Positions 19,231 through 28,376 of a stretch of DNA of 64,000 nucleotides are shown here, in pieces. Positions within the stretch are counted from its first letter, which is position 1. Each line of letters begins with the position of its first letter. The DNA comes from Aliikangiella coralliicola (GTDB taxonomy: Bacteria > Pseudomonadota > Gammaproteobacteria > Enterobacterales > Kangiellaceae), in NCBI RefSeq assembly GCF_007004725.1, contig NZ_ML660166.1, positions 248,001 through 312,000 on the forward strand, read 5' to 3'. The translations under genes were made by a program, and so were the position numbers. The notes under the pieces are model-generated. The model searched no databases, was not told the origin of the DNA, and saw only the letters and a list, made by a program, of their open reading frames with translations.

Positions 19231-20082
19231 ATGCAGGCATTATTTGTAGACAATCTTACTGTGATCGATTTCGCTTATTTTCACCCTGAGCGGGGTATTG
19301 TGGGTGAAAGTTTGATACTCGATGTAACGCTTTTCGGCGAGCTAAACGACGAAGGAATGCTGTTTGATTTCTCTTTTGTTAAAAAGCGAATAAAGTCATG
19401 CGTTGATAGCCTTGTTGACCACAAATTTCTGGTCGCTAAACAACAGGCTGAAATTGAAATAAGTGAATCACCTCAACATCTTAATATCACTTTAAAGAGC
19501 ACCACCGGGGACTACTACGAGCACATCAGCCCACACGAAGCCGTTTATTTCGTTGATGCAGAATCTGTAACCCCAGAGACAATCTCAACCGCGATTAACA
19601 GCGAAATCATGGAAATACTCCCTGACAACGTCAAAAAACTTACACTAGGCCTGCGTGCAGAAGACATCCAAAAAGATTTTTATCATTACAGTCATGGGCT
19701 TAAGAAACATTTTGGCGACTGTCAACGGATCGCTCACGGTCATCGCTCAAAAATAGAAGTCTGGGAAAATGAGCACTACGCACCAGATTGGACGTCACAT
19801 ATTGCTGAAATCTGGCGAGACATCTACCTCGCGACTGAAGAAGACATACAAGATACGAAAATCATTAATGGTCAAAAGTATTACGTATTTCGATACCATG
19901 CTAACCAGGGTATGTTTCAACTGACCATTCCTCAAAATGACTGCCACATTATTCAGACAGATACGACCGTTGAATTAATTGCAGATTATCTGGCTAATTA
20001 CCTGAAAGCTAAAAAACCGGACTCCAATTTTAAAGTCAAAGCCTACGAAGGTGTCGATAAAGGAGCGATTGTATCAGTTTAA
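19231..20082 (+). CDS. Tandem 6-pyruvoyl-tetrahydropterin synthase-fold protein (QueD-like)
   Basis: 283 residues, about twice the size of QueD, made of two PTPS-type halves. The second half (from about residue 145) keeps the catalytic-site pattern: a histidine in HYSHGL, C164 and H169-G-H171 (DCQRIAHGHR), and a late TTVELIADYL. The first half (residues 1-140) shares the frame, with DFAYFHPERG, VDHKFLVA and VTPETISTAI, but lacks the cysteine and the HGH pair, so it looks catalytically dead. QueD makes 6-carboxy-tetrahydropterin for queuosine. The substrate of this fused form is unproven. Confidence 0.78.
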   Translation: MQALFVDNLTVIDFAYFHPERGIVGESLILDVTLFGELNDEGMLFDFSFVKKRIKSCVDSLVDHKFLVAKQQAEIEISESPQHLNITLKSTTGDYYEHISPHEAVYFVDAESVTPETISTAINSEIMEILPDNVKKLTLGLRAEDIQKDFYHYSHGLKKHFGDCQRIAHGHRSKIEVWENEHYAPDWTSHIAEIWRDIYLATEEDIQDTKIINGQKYYVFRYHANQGMFQLTIPQNDCHIIQTDTTVELIADYLANYLKAKKPDSNFKVKAYEGVDKGAIVSV

Positions 20083-20271
20083 GGGGTATTTTTTAGCAAG
20101 TAGGAGAAAAGACTATACCATCAGCATATTCTTGATTTGCCAGAATCTGTTTTTGCCAACACCTGGTTTTGCCAACATAAGTCCATATGGAATTATTTTC
20201 AGTGTACAAGTGTTAGCTGAAAATGTATGATGACAAGCCACATTGCCAGAAAATAACACAAGGTAACTTAA

Positions 20272-20940
20272 GTGGCTTCAATTCAAGCAGTTTCAAACGC
20301 GCGCGCCTCAGCGGCAAAAGCGCCTGCCTATAGCTCACGGGAAGAACTTCTCAATTCGCTGACTCATGGTATCGGCTTTATTGTTGCCATTATTGGACTG
20401 GTATATTTAATCTTAAGAGCCGAAGGTACTATCGCAGTAACTAGCGTCAGCATTTACGGCGGTACATTGATTTTGATGTTTCTCGCTTCAACGGTTTATC
20501 ACTCTATCAGTAATCCCGAATGGAAAAGACGACTGAAGGTGCTGGACCACTCGGCCATTTACCTCTTGATCGCCGGCACTTATACTCCGATTCTTCTGGT
20601 TTCCATCACTGGTACACTGTCGATCGTCAGCATCGTTTTTATCTGGTCACTGGCGGTGTTTGGAGTTGGCTTTAAGTTATTCACCGGAACGCGTTTTCCA
20701 AAAATTTCCGTGGGTACTTATCTTGCCATGGGATGGTTTGCGATTGCCCTGATTTATCCTTTGACCCAGGCGATTCCCATGGGTGGATTATGGTTACTTT
20801 TGGCTGGCGGAATTCTCTTTAGTGTTGGCGTTCTTTTCTATGTCGCTAAACATAAAAAGTACACCCATGCGATATGGCATTTGTTTGTTTTAGGCGGTTG
20901 TATTTGCCACTTTTATACCGTTTATTATTTTGTCATTTAA
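20272..20940 (+). CDS. Hemolysin III / PAQR-family membrane protein (YqfA-like)
   Basis: 222 residues with seven hydrophobic segments. The PAQR/hemolysin III signatures are NSLTHGIGF near the first helix, STVYHSI, LDHSAIYLLIAGTYTP and a final HAIWHLFVLGG with paired histidines. Family members are membrane hydrolase-like proteins tied to membrane-fluidity homeostasis or cytolysis, and the activity here is unknown. The start is a GTG preceded by AAGG at a normal distance. Confidence 0.85.
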   Translation: MASIQAVSNARASAAKAPAYSSREELLNSLTHGIGFIVAIIGLVYLILRAEGTIAVTSVSIYGGTLILMFLASTVYHSISNPEWKRRLKVLDHSAIYLLIAGTYTPILLVSITGTLSIVSIVFIWSLAVFGVGFKLFTGTRFPKISVGTYLAMGWFAIALIYPLTQAIPMGGLWLLLAGGILFSVGVLFYVAKHKKYTHAIWHLFVLGGCICHFYTVYYFVI

Positions 20941-21263
20941 GATTAAATTCAGGACAAATTATTTTCATTTATTTTCTATTTTCACTTGTTTTTTTAACTT
21001 TGGTTTCGCGCGCTCACTATTTTTTGTGAGACTGAAGTTAAAAAAATCTCCTTGTTATTAACAGTTATAAACACGAAATTCAGATCAAAAAAAACGTAAA
21101 TTTTACCAAATAATATTAAACACGCCGTTAAATAATCTCAAACCCAGAAGATTTTTCAATTTCCTCAAAAAGCTAACAAATTTCTCGCTACGCTTTACGT
21201 TGGCGACAAAAACTTGCGGTAGGGAGGCGCCCTAATACCCAAAGAGAAATAAGAGGAATAATA
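20941..21263. other. Intergenic region upstream of the secreted carboxypeptidase
   Basis: About 320 bp, AT-rich in the first two thirds and more GC-rich just before the gene (21195-21235). I see only a short CTCAC/GTGAG hairpin and a ribosome site (AAGAGGA). The protease promoter must lie here. Confidence 0.45.
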
Positions 21264-23720
21264 ATGAAAAACGTATACAAAATAAAAGCTGCGTCTGCTT
21301 TGATTTTTGCCTGCGTGTCATTCGGCGCGAGTTCGAATGATGACAGCGCAAATATCGCTCGGACTAATCCGAATCTGGCAGAACAAACCCTTCATGCACT
21401 CGAGCAAGAAAAATCAACGACCAATATTTATCGAGCTTATTTTCCAAATGAAGATATTGCCCGTAAAGCGTCGATAACATTTCATTCTCAATTGTTAGAG
21501 TCGAATATAGAAAGCGGTTTTTTAATTCTGCAACTCTCCGCAGAAGATATAGAAAGACTCAACGCTTTTGGATTTAAAATGAAGCCTGCGCCAGAATTTA
21601 TAAAGCGCCGAAATCAGCGTTTGGAAAATATTCAGCAGCAACTGATGCGCAACCGAACGAATCAGTCTAATACCTTATCTCCTGATAATTCCATTCAAGC
21701 AATCCCGGGATATCCCTGTTATGAGACAGTGGAAGAAACTTTTACCGCTGCAGAAGGAATCGTGAGCGCTAACCCAACTTTCGCGCAGTTAATTGATATT
21801 GGCGATTCCTGGGAAAAATCTCAAAGTTCTGGTGGTTATGATCTTCGCGTGTTGAAACTAACCAACTCTAATGTGAGTGGAGATAAGCCGAAACTCTTTA
21901 TTAACAGTGCCATTCATGCACGAGAGTATACGACTGCGCCGCTAAACCTGGCATTTGCACGTTGGCTGGTTGATGGTTATGGCACGAATGCCGATGCGAC
22001 CTGGATAATGGATCATCATGAAGTCCACCTGTTGCTACAGGCCAATCCTGACGGCAGAAAAAAGGCAGAAACCGGGCTATCCTGGCGTAAAAATACCAAC
22101 CAGAATTATTGTGGTGCGACCTCAAACAGCCGTGGCACTGACCTGAACAGAAATTTTTCTTCACGCTGGAATATCACCAACGGACAAGGTTCTAGTGGCA
22201 ATCAATGTAGCTCGACTTTCCGTGGCCCGTCAGCGGCATCCGAGCCGGAAACCCAGGCAATGGAAAGTTATGTTCGCTCCATTTTTCCAGACCGCAGAGG
22301 ACCCAATGATAGTGACGCCGCGCCTTCTGATACCAGCGGTATTCATCTGGATATTCACAGTTATAGTGAATTAGTGCTCTGGCCATGGGGTGATAAAAGT
22401 TCAGCGGCGCCGAACGGCACAGCTTTACAAACCCTCGGAAGACGCTTTGCTTATTTCAATGGTTATTACCCGCAGCAATCAATCGGACTTTATCCAACCG
22501 ACGGCACCACCGACAATATTAGCTATGGCGAACTCGGTGTACCGGCCTACACTTTCGAACTGGGTACCAGCTTTTTCCAAAGTTGCTCAGTCTACGAAAA
22601 TAATATCCTGCCGGGCAATCTGCCGGCATTAGTTTACGCAGCCAAAGTTGTGCGAGCCCCCTATGTTACACCGTCAGGACCTAGTACCACAGGCATCACC
22701 ATTAACGGCAGTAGCAATTCAGGGACCATTCCTCCGGGCTCTACCGGAACGCTAGCGGCAACGGCAACTGATACCCAGTTTAGTACCAGAAATGGCTCTG
22801 AATCGACTCAAAATATCACCGCTGCAGAATATTACATTGACACTCCCCCCTGGGTTAGCGGCGCTTCTGCCAACGCTCTTTCAGCAGCAGACGGTAATTT
22901 TAACAGCACTTCTGAAGGCATTACCGCCACAATTAATACTTCCGGGTTAAGCGAAGGTCAACACATCGTTTACCTCCGCTCAAGAGATGCAAGCGGTACC
23001 TGGGGACCAGTATCGGCAATTTTTCTTGTTGTATCCGGCGATGTGCCACCTGACGATAGCAAGCTGGAAAACGGGGTAGCCAAGTCTAATCTGTCCGGTG
23101 CAAGCGGCTCTGAAACATTCTTCTACCTTGAAGTGCCAGCAGAAGCTAATACTTTAAATTTCGTCTTGTCTGGCGGCAGTGGCGATGCAGATCTCTATGT
23201 TCGATATGGTAGCAAACCAACCACGGGTACCTGGGACTGCCGTCCTTATCGAAATGGCAACGAAGAAACCTGTACAATTACCAACATTCAGGCTGGCACC
23301 TACCATGTAATGCTTCGAGGATATCGAGCCTACAGCGGAACAAGCGTGACGGGAACCTATACGATTGGTTCAGGCGGTGAAGATTTTGAAAATACCACCA
23401 ACGTCAACATTCCAGATAACAATTCCACCGGCGTAACCAGCTCAATCAGTGTCGATCGTAGCGGCGCATCAGGAACGGTTTCAGTCGAAGTTGAAATTGT
23501 GCATACCTACATCGGCGACTTAAAAGTCGATTTGATTGCCCCAGACGGGTCTAGCTACTCCCTGCATAATCGGACTGGCGGCTCTTCAAATAATATCAAT
23601 CAAACCTACACAGCCAATGTTGGCTCTGTGGATTCGTTGGGCACCTGGCAACTTAAAGTGAGCGACCATGCTCGAATTGACACGGGATATATTGATCGTT
23701 GGAAAATCATTTTTCCTTAG
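21264..23720 (+). CDS. Secreted M14 zinc carboxypeptidase with PPC and P domains
   Basis: 818-residue exported protease. Order: signal peptide (residues 1-22, ending FGASS), propeptide, then the M14 catalytic domain with zinc ligands H218 and E221 (HAREYTTAPL) and H365 (LDIHSYSE). The catalytic E432 lies in YTFELGTSFF. A linker/Ig-like region follows, then a bacterial pre-peptidase C-terminal domain (SGGSGDADLYVRYG, with the paired-cysteine segment DCRPYRNGNEETC). A proprotein-convertase P domain ends the protein (YIGDLKVDLIAPDGSSYSLH). It removes C-terminal residues from extracellular peptides and probably leaves by type II secretion. It converges on another secreted protease. Confidence 0.9.
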   Translation: MKNVYKIKAASALIFACVSFGASSNDDSANIARTNPNLAEQTLHALEQEKSTTNIYRAYFPNEDIARKASITFHSQLLESNIESGFLILQLSAEDIERLNAFGFKMKPAPEFIKRRNQRLENIQQQLMRNRTNQSNTLSPDNSIQAIPGYPCYETVEETFTAAEGIVSANPTFAQLIDIGDSWEKSQSSGGYDLRVLKLTNSNVSGDKPKLFINSAIHAREYTTAPLNLAFARWLVDGYGTNADATWIMDHHEVHLLLQANPDGRKKAETGLSWRKNTNQNYCGATSNSRGTDLNRNFSSRWNITNGQGSSGNQCSSTFRGPSAASEPETQAMESYVRSIFPDRRGPNDSDAAPSDTSGIHLDIHSYSELVLWPWGDKSSAAPNGTALQTLGRRFAYFNGYYPQQSIGLYPTDGTTDNISYGELGVPAYTFELGTSFFQSCSVYENNILPGNLPALVYAAKVVRAPYVTPSGPSTTGITINGSSNSGTIPPGSTGTLAATATDTQFSTRNGSESTQNITAAEYYIDTPPWVSGASANALSAADGNFNSTSEGITATINTSGLSEGQHIVYLRSRDASGTWGPVSAIFLVVSGDVPPDDSKLENGVAKSNLSGASGSETFFYLEVPAEANTLNFVLSGGSGDADLYVRYGSKPTTGTWDCRPYRNGNEETCTITNIQAGTYHVMLRGYRAYSGTSVTGTYTIGSGGEDFENTTNVNIPDNNSTGVTSSISVDRSGASGTVSVEVEIVHTYIGDLKVDLIAPDGSSYSLHNRTGGSSNNINQTYTANVGSVDSLGTWQLKVSDHARIDTGYIDRWKIIFP

Positions 23721-23784
23721 CCGTTAGATTTTAGCGTTAGATTTTGGCGTTAAATCCTAGCGTTAATTTCTTGCATTAACCTCT
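23719..23784. repeat. Five degenerate 13-bp tandem repeats
   Basis: Starting at the carboxypeptidase stop codon, five units of 13-14 bp follow, built on AGCGTTAGATTTT / GGCGTTAAATCCT / AGCGTTAATTTCT. They end exactly where the shared terminator begins. Slipped-strand expansion in noncoding DNA is the simplest explanation. Confidence 0.7.
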
Positions 23785-23814
23785 AAAAAGGCTCGTCAAT
23801 TGACGAGCCTTTTT
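23785..23814. terminator. Bidirectional terminator between convergent proteases
   Basis: Perfect 20-bp palindrome GGCTCGTCAATTGACGAGCC flanked by AAAAA and TTTTT. It can end both the plus-strand carboxypeptidase and the minus-strand astacin-like protease transcripts. Confidence 0.92.
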
Positions 23815-23883
23815 AGTGAAAAGTTCTTCAGTAACACTCGCTAACTCGCCTAATTAAAAGCAACCATTAGCTTTTAGAAATTA

Positions 23884-26184
23884 TCACTTTATTACCAACA
23901 TTTTCGCTCCATCACTGCTCCACTTCGCATTCAGGTCAAGGCCAGAAAAATCTCTAAACGCGTAAACACCGATATACCAGGTACCCGCTTGTGGATTAAC
24001 GAAACTACAACTCTCATTGTTACCGTTCAGATACGGGCGACAGTAATAATACTGAGCACTGGGGTAAGCACCATACCGAACATAAAGGTCACTATCACCT
24101 GATCCATTTAAGAGACTGATATCAAATTTGGACGTACCAAATGGAATATCAATCGGAAAGTATCGCCACTCTCCTTGCAGCCCCGCCATATCCGACACAA
24201 AGTAGCTTCCTCCCCCTTTTGCTTTTGTATAGGCGCCTTTCAGGGTCACGTTTTCGAATGATTGATAACCGACAAGATGGATAAAGTAACGACCTGCTTT
24301 CGGCTTTTGAATGGTGCAAACTTCACTATTACCATTTATCCATGGCCTGCAATCAAACTCAGTTAACGTTGGCGCTTCACCAAAGCGAACATAAAGATCG
24401 GCATCGCCGGTTCCGCCGCTAACCGTTACAACTAATTCATCCATAAGCGCCGGTACGTCTAACAAATATTGGATAGTTTCACCTTGTGTTGCACTTAACG
24501 AATTTAAAGGCTCGTTGTTAGTGAGAATATTATCTGTACTGGAATCAAGCGAGTAAGTCGCGACAAGGTCAACGTACTCAAAAGATCGCTCTGAAGGTTC
24601 CAGCGTGACGTACCAGATGCCCGCTTGCGGGTTTTGAATTTCGATATATTCTTCATTAGCGCTATTCGTTGAGCGATAATCTGAGTCACTATTGCTGGGC
24701 TGGCGACCATGACTCACAAACAAATCCATTAACCCGCCCTGCTTTCCTTCAAAATTTGAGGTTCGAATTTCCAGTTTTTTCGCTCCTTGCGGAACATCAA
24801 TATGGTAAATTTGCGAACCTTTTGAGCGCAAATCTTTGCGAGGTTTTCCGTTAATCAACCCCCAGCGAGAATCACCATTACAATTCACATGCGAACCATC
24901 TGCAACCGGATTAATCACCAGGTTATCGCTACCGATTTTATTTGACAAAAACTCTAGCGACTCACACGAGTACACATCAACAAAATTACCAGAAATATCG
25001 ATAGAACTAATTAAGGGTAAAAAACTCCATTCTCCAGGAATGACATCAAGTTGATTATGAGTTGCCTTAAGTGATTTTAAACGATTCGGTAACTTTTCCA
25101 GGATCTCAATATTTTCATTAGAAACGTCCAGATTTTCTAAATATCTGAAATTTTCAATTCCTGACAAAGAAGAAATTTTTCCCTCTCCCGGCGTCTTGAT
25201 TGAAGTCACATTAAGCGCTTCGATACTATTGATTTCACCGTCACCATCAGTATCAAATTGGCTGACTAGAAAACGCTTAAATTCGGTGTCAGTAAAAGAG
25301 AGTTTTTTAGCGCCGTATTGTGACGCGACATTGAGTTGATCGCCGCCGCTAATATAACTTCTCTGGCCGGCTATATTAACAAAAGCTTGATAATCACTTT
25401 TTGGTTCAATGGTTCGCTGACCATTTTTGGAGTAAGCATAGAGGTCGTAATGCATCACAGACATAAAATCATATTCGCCGTAATCAGTGGTTGCATGTTT
25501 GGAAAAATTATAAGCCATACCATCTTTAACATTATCGAGATGGATATCAACAAATTGGTCGCGATCACTCCGTTGTTGCTCATGCCACATTCCTAAACTG
25601 TGTCCTAACTCGTGAACAATGACATAAAGCGAGCCCCAATTAACCATTGATAAGATTTGTTTACCACCAACCATACCAACCGTCGCATAATTGCGGGAAT
25701 CATTTTGTACGTAGATATAGTTTGGTTGATCAGTTCGTTCAATGAACTCGAGTTTAGCAATACTACTCCAGATTTCAGTTGCCTCGATGAAACGCTGACG
25801 GTTTTCAGCAATCACCTGATCATCAAATTGATAATAAACTTTTCCATCACTCCACTGACTTTTTGAAATATCAAATTTATTGATATGATATTTCGATGCC
25901 CGATTTTTATACTGCTTATTATCCGTACTTTCGATTTTACGACTGTCGTTATCACTATTAACCAGTAACAACATATCGCCTGAACGAATATAAGTTTTTC
26001 CATCGAGGTGAAAGAGATTATCGGGGGCAATTGAAAATATTTTTTCACCAAGTAATTTATTTTTTGAGGACAATTTTTCTACAGACGATGTTGAAACAAT
26101 CTCTGACGAATTCTTCGCACTTATCAATCCAGTGGCTAAAAATCCAACACATGTCAGAGCGATGCAAGCGCTCGCTTTTTTCAT
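23884..26184 (-). CDS. Secreted astacin-family (M12A) metalloprotease with LRR-like and PPC domains
   Basis: 766 residues from the ATG at 26184, which has ribosome site AAGGA and opens a signal peptide. An in-frame extension upstream is less likely. The catalytic domain has the astacin zinc motif H191ELGHSLGMWHE with H195 and H201, and a Met-turn SVMHY (M244). Next come an EF-hand-like loop (DTDGDGEINSIEA) and a short leucine-rich stretch (LENLDVSNENIEIL...LKSLKATHNQL). Three bacterial pre-peptidase C-terminal domains follow, two with the pattern GDxDLYVRYG/FG and paired cysteines. It is a secreted endopeptidase. The LRR insert between catalytic and PPC domains is unusual. Confidence 0.9.
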   Translation of the reverse strand: MKKASACIALTCVGFLATGLISAKNSSEIVSTSSVEKLSSKNKLLGEKIFSIAPDNLFHLDGKTYIRSGDMLLLVNSDNDSRKIESTDNKQYKNRASKYHINKFDISKSQWSDGKVYYQFDDQVIAENRQRFIEATEIWSSIAKLEFIERTDQPNYIYVQNDSRNYATVGMVGGKQILSMVNWGSLYVIVHELGHSLGMWHEQQRSDRDQFVDIHLDNVKDGMAYNFSKHATTDYGEYDFMSVMHYDLYAYSKNGQRTIEPKSDYQAFVNIAGQRSYISGGDQLNVASQYGAKKLSFTDTEFKRFLVSQFDTDGDGEINSIEALNVTSIKTPGEGKISSLSGIENFRYLENLDVSNENIEILEKLPNRLKSLKATHNQLDVIPGEWSFLPLISSIDISGNFVDVYSCESLEFLSNKIGSDNLVINPVADGSHVNCNGDSRWGLINGKPRKDLRSKGSQIYHIDVPQGAKKLEIRTSNFEGKQGGLMDLFVSHGRQPSNSDSDYRSTNSANEEYIEIQNPQAGIWYVTLEPSERSFEYVDLVATYSLDSSTDNILTNNEPLNSLSATQGETIQYLLDVPALMDELVVTVSGGTGDADLYVRFGEAPTLTEFDCRPWINGNSEVCTIQKPKAGRYFIHLVGYQSFENVTLKGAYTKAKGGGSYFVSDMAGLQGEWRYFPIDIPFGTSKFDISLLNGSGDSDLYVRYGAYPSAQYYYCRPYLNGNNESCSFVNPQAGTWYIGVYAFRDFSGLDLNAKWSSDGAKMLVIK

Positions 26185-26805
26185 TAGAAATTCCTTAGTT
26201 TTTTTGCTGATAAATAGACCAACTACAGAAAAAGTTGGGTGGTATTTGCGGGCCGAGAGTCTATCGATTTTTAATGACAAAGTCGTGAATTTTTTTAAAA
26301 CATTTGATCTTAATCAAAATGAACAAGAACAAAAAACAAAAAAATCTCTCGGTTGAATTGAAAAATAAAATAAACCAAACAACTTGGATTTTTTTGTAAT
26401 TTTCAGAGGTGCTTTTATGTTTAGCTTTCGCAATAAATCGCACAACTATTTAGTAAAAAAATGAATAGGAATTAATCAATTTTTTCATCAATACATTTGG
26501 CTTAGTTTATTCATTAATCGTATCAATCAATCGTTTAAGTCAAATCATTTTAAAACCAGGGATCGCGAATCTTTGGTCAATCTTCAACCAGGCGATATGC
26601 TAGACCATTTTATTATATGATAATTTTGTACTTGACTAATTCAATACCAAACTGTACTTTATTGCTTATGCAATAATAATTTTTTGATTAATTTTTGGTA
26701 AAATTTAAACAAAAATCTAAACTATGCAGTAACAAGCAAAACAACGATAAACCAACAGTAATCAACCAAACAGTAACGCAACATTGAAAATTTAGGTTAA
26801 CAATT
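26185..26805. other. Long AT-rich divergent promoter region
   Basis: About 620 bp between the divergent astacin-like protease and nitroreductase genes, with no credible gene. It contains a perfect FNR-type box (26304-26317) on the protease side. The rest is very AT-rich. Confidence 0.5.
26304..26317. promoter_or_regulatory. FNR/Anr-type box
   Basis: TTGATCTTAATCAA is an exact match to the FNR consensus TTGAT-N4-ATCAA. It lies about 120-135 bp upstream of the astacin-like protease start. In such AT-rich DNA a chance match is possible. Confidence 0.45.
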
Positions 26806-27480
26806 ATGCAGGAACACGACTCAAAACCATTGCCCGACTTTATCGAATATTCTCCAGAGGAAATGGAACAACGATCTGAAGAGTTTTATAACGAGATTAA
26901 GCGACGACACACGGTTCGAATGTTTTCGGACCGTCCGGTAGATAGAAAAATTATCGAAAACTGCTTGAAAGCTGCGGGTACTGCACCGAGTGGCGCCAAT
27001 CACCAACCTTGGCATTTTGCCGTCATTAGTAACCCGGAAGTTAAAACTGCAATTCGCGATGCCGCAGAAAAAGAAGAACGTGCATTTTACGAAGGCAGAG
27101 CCGGGGAAGAATGGCTGGATGCGCTGTCACCTTTAGGTACCGACGATCACAAACCTTACCTAGAAAAAGCCCCCTGGCTAATCGCTATTTTTGCGCAACA
27201 ACGTGGTGGAGTGACCGTTGAAGAAGAGCGTAAAAATTACTACGTTAGAGAGTCTGTCGGCATCGCTACCGGGTTCTTGATTAACGCCTTACATCACTCT
27301 GGCTTAACCACTTTAACTCACACTCCAAAACCAATGACTTTTTTGAATGAAATATGCCAACGGCCTAAAACAGAAAAAGCTTACATTCTGTTAGTTGTTG
27401 GTTATCCATCGGATGACGCAACCATACCGGATCATGCGACAATCAAAAAGCCGCTAGAAGATATTTGCAGCTTTATCTAG
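26806..27480 (+). CDS. Nitroreductase-fold flavoprotein, iodotyrosine deiodinase-like
   Basis: 224-residue FMN-binding protein of the nitroreductase superfamily. The FMN-binding start is [13 protein letters not shown], followed by [12 protein letters not shown]. The active-site lid carries E91, Y95 and K116 ([15 protein letters not shown]...HKPYLE). These three residues bind the amino acid part of halotyrosine in iodotyrosine deiodinases, and plain nitroreductases lack them. It probably reductively dehalogenates halotyrosines, plausible in a marine bacterium. Start supported by AGG upstream. No obvious operon partner. Confidence 0.83.
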   Translation: MQEHDSKPLPDFIEYSPEEMEQRSEEFYNEIKRRHTVRMFSDRPVDRKIIENCLKAAGTAPSGANHQPWHFAVISNPEVKTAIRDAAEKEERAFYEGRAGEEWLDALSPLGTDDHKPYLEKAPWLIAIFAQQRGGVTVEEERKNYYVRESVGIATGFLINALHHSGLTTLTHTPKPMTFLNEICQRPKTEKAYILLVVGYPSDDATIPDHATIKKPLEDICSFI

Positions 27481-27684
27481 TGTAGAATTCGGTTAAGTTT
27501 GAAACAAATGAATCGGTGAGTGGTTCTTTATCTGTCGCGGTGTCGCAAAACATGATAAAAAATCTCTCACCCAAATAAAAATGAAGTACTTCGACAAGAC
27601 CCTTTACTTTTATCCCAAGTTCAGGCTATTTCGTCATCAAAACGCCTTTCTAAAATACAAAACGCATTTATAAAATAAAAACAT

Positions 27685-28275
27685 CTATTTATTACTTTTT
27701 TTCCACCAGCGAATAATTTCTCTTTGATCAGCGGTGATTGTTTCTTTGTTAGAAAGTTTACTCTGGGCATGTCCAGCAAGCATTGATTCTGTTTTGTCTT
27801 CGAGTTTCGCCAACAACTCCATCAAAGTTAATTTCTCATCTTCTTCAAGTACCGATTCTAACTCCCTGGTCCGCTCATTTATCTCATGGCATAGCCTTTG
27901 GTACACGCTTTTGCCCTTTTCTGTTAGCACCAGGTATTTGACTTTTTTGTTTGCGTCATTTGGCGCTGAATCGATCATCTCTAACGAACGCAAAGTTTTT
28001 ACTGCTCGACTAACCGTATATGAGTCCAGGCGAGATTGATAAGCGATATCAGCGGCTTTTATTGGCATATAAGAACCAATGTTTAAAATTGTGCGTAACT
28101 CACGTGGCTCTAATTCAATAATGTCGCGTATAGCAACGTCACGATTTAATTGAAGTAAATTACTCACAACCGCGATTTGAAATGGCAAATGATCATATAA
28201 ATCCAACGGTTTTTCCAATTGTTCGGTTAATTCAAACGCTTGCTTTCTCTTTCGTGTAATTCGATATTTATGCAT
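27685..28275 (-). CDS. MarR-family transcriptional regulator
   Basis: 196-residue winged-helix regulator. The helix-turn-helix lies around PIKAADIAYQSRLDSYTVSRAVKTLRSLEMI and the wing in NKKVKYLVLTEKGKSVYQRL. About 40 charged residues follow the domain. MarR proteins usually respond to phenolic or oxidative ligands. It is transcribed 101 bp downstream of selO on the same strand. No target can be named. Confidence 0.82.
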   Translation of the reverse strand: MHKYRITRKRKQAFELTEQLEKPLDLYDHLPFQIAVVSNLLQLNRDVAIRDIIELEPRELRTILNIGSYMPIKAADIAYQSRLDSYTVSRAVKTLRSLEMIDSAPNDANKKVKYLVLTEKGKSVYQRLCHEINERTRELESVLEEDEKLTLMELLAKLEDKTESMLAGHAQSKLSNKETITADQREIIRWWKKSNK

Positions 28276-28376
28276 CGTAGTGTTCCGTGATTCAAATGTG
28301 ATTATTATTGGTTACCGATTGTTTAGTGAAACATGTATTGCTAAACGCTTATTACTTTTGATTGCTTGAAAAATGC

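Noticed and set aside
21195-21263. Possible c-di-GMP (GEMM) riboswitch before the secreted carboxypeptidase
   Set aside because: The GC-rich leader lacks the conserved GEMM core (the GACGCAAAGCC-type block and tetraloop receptor).
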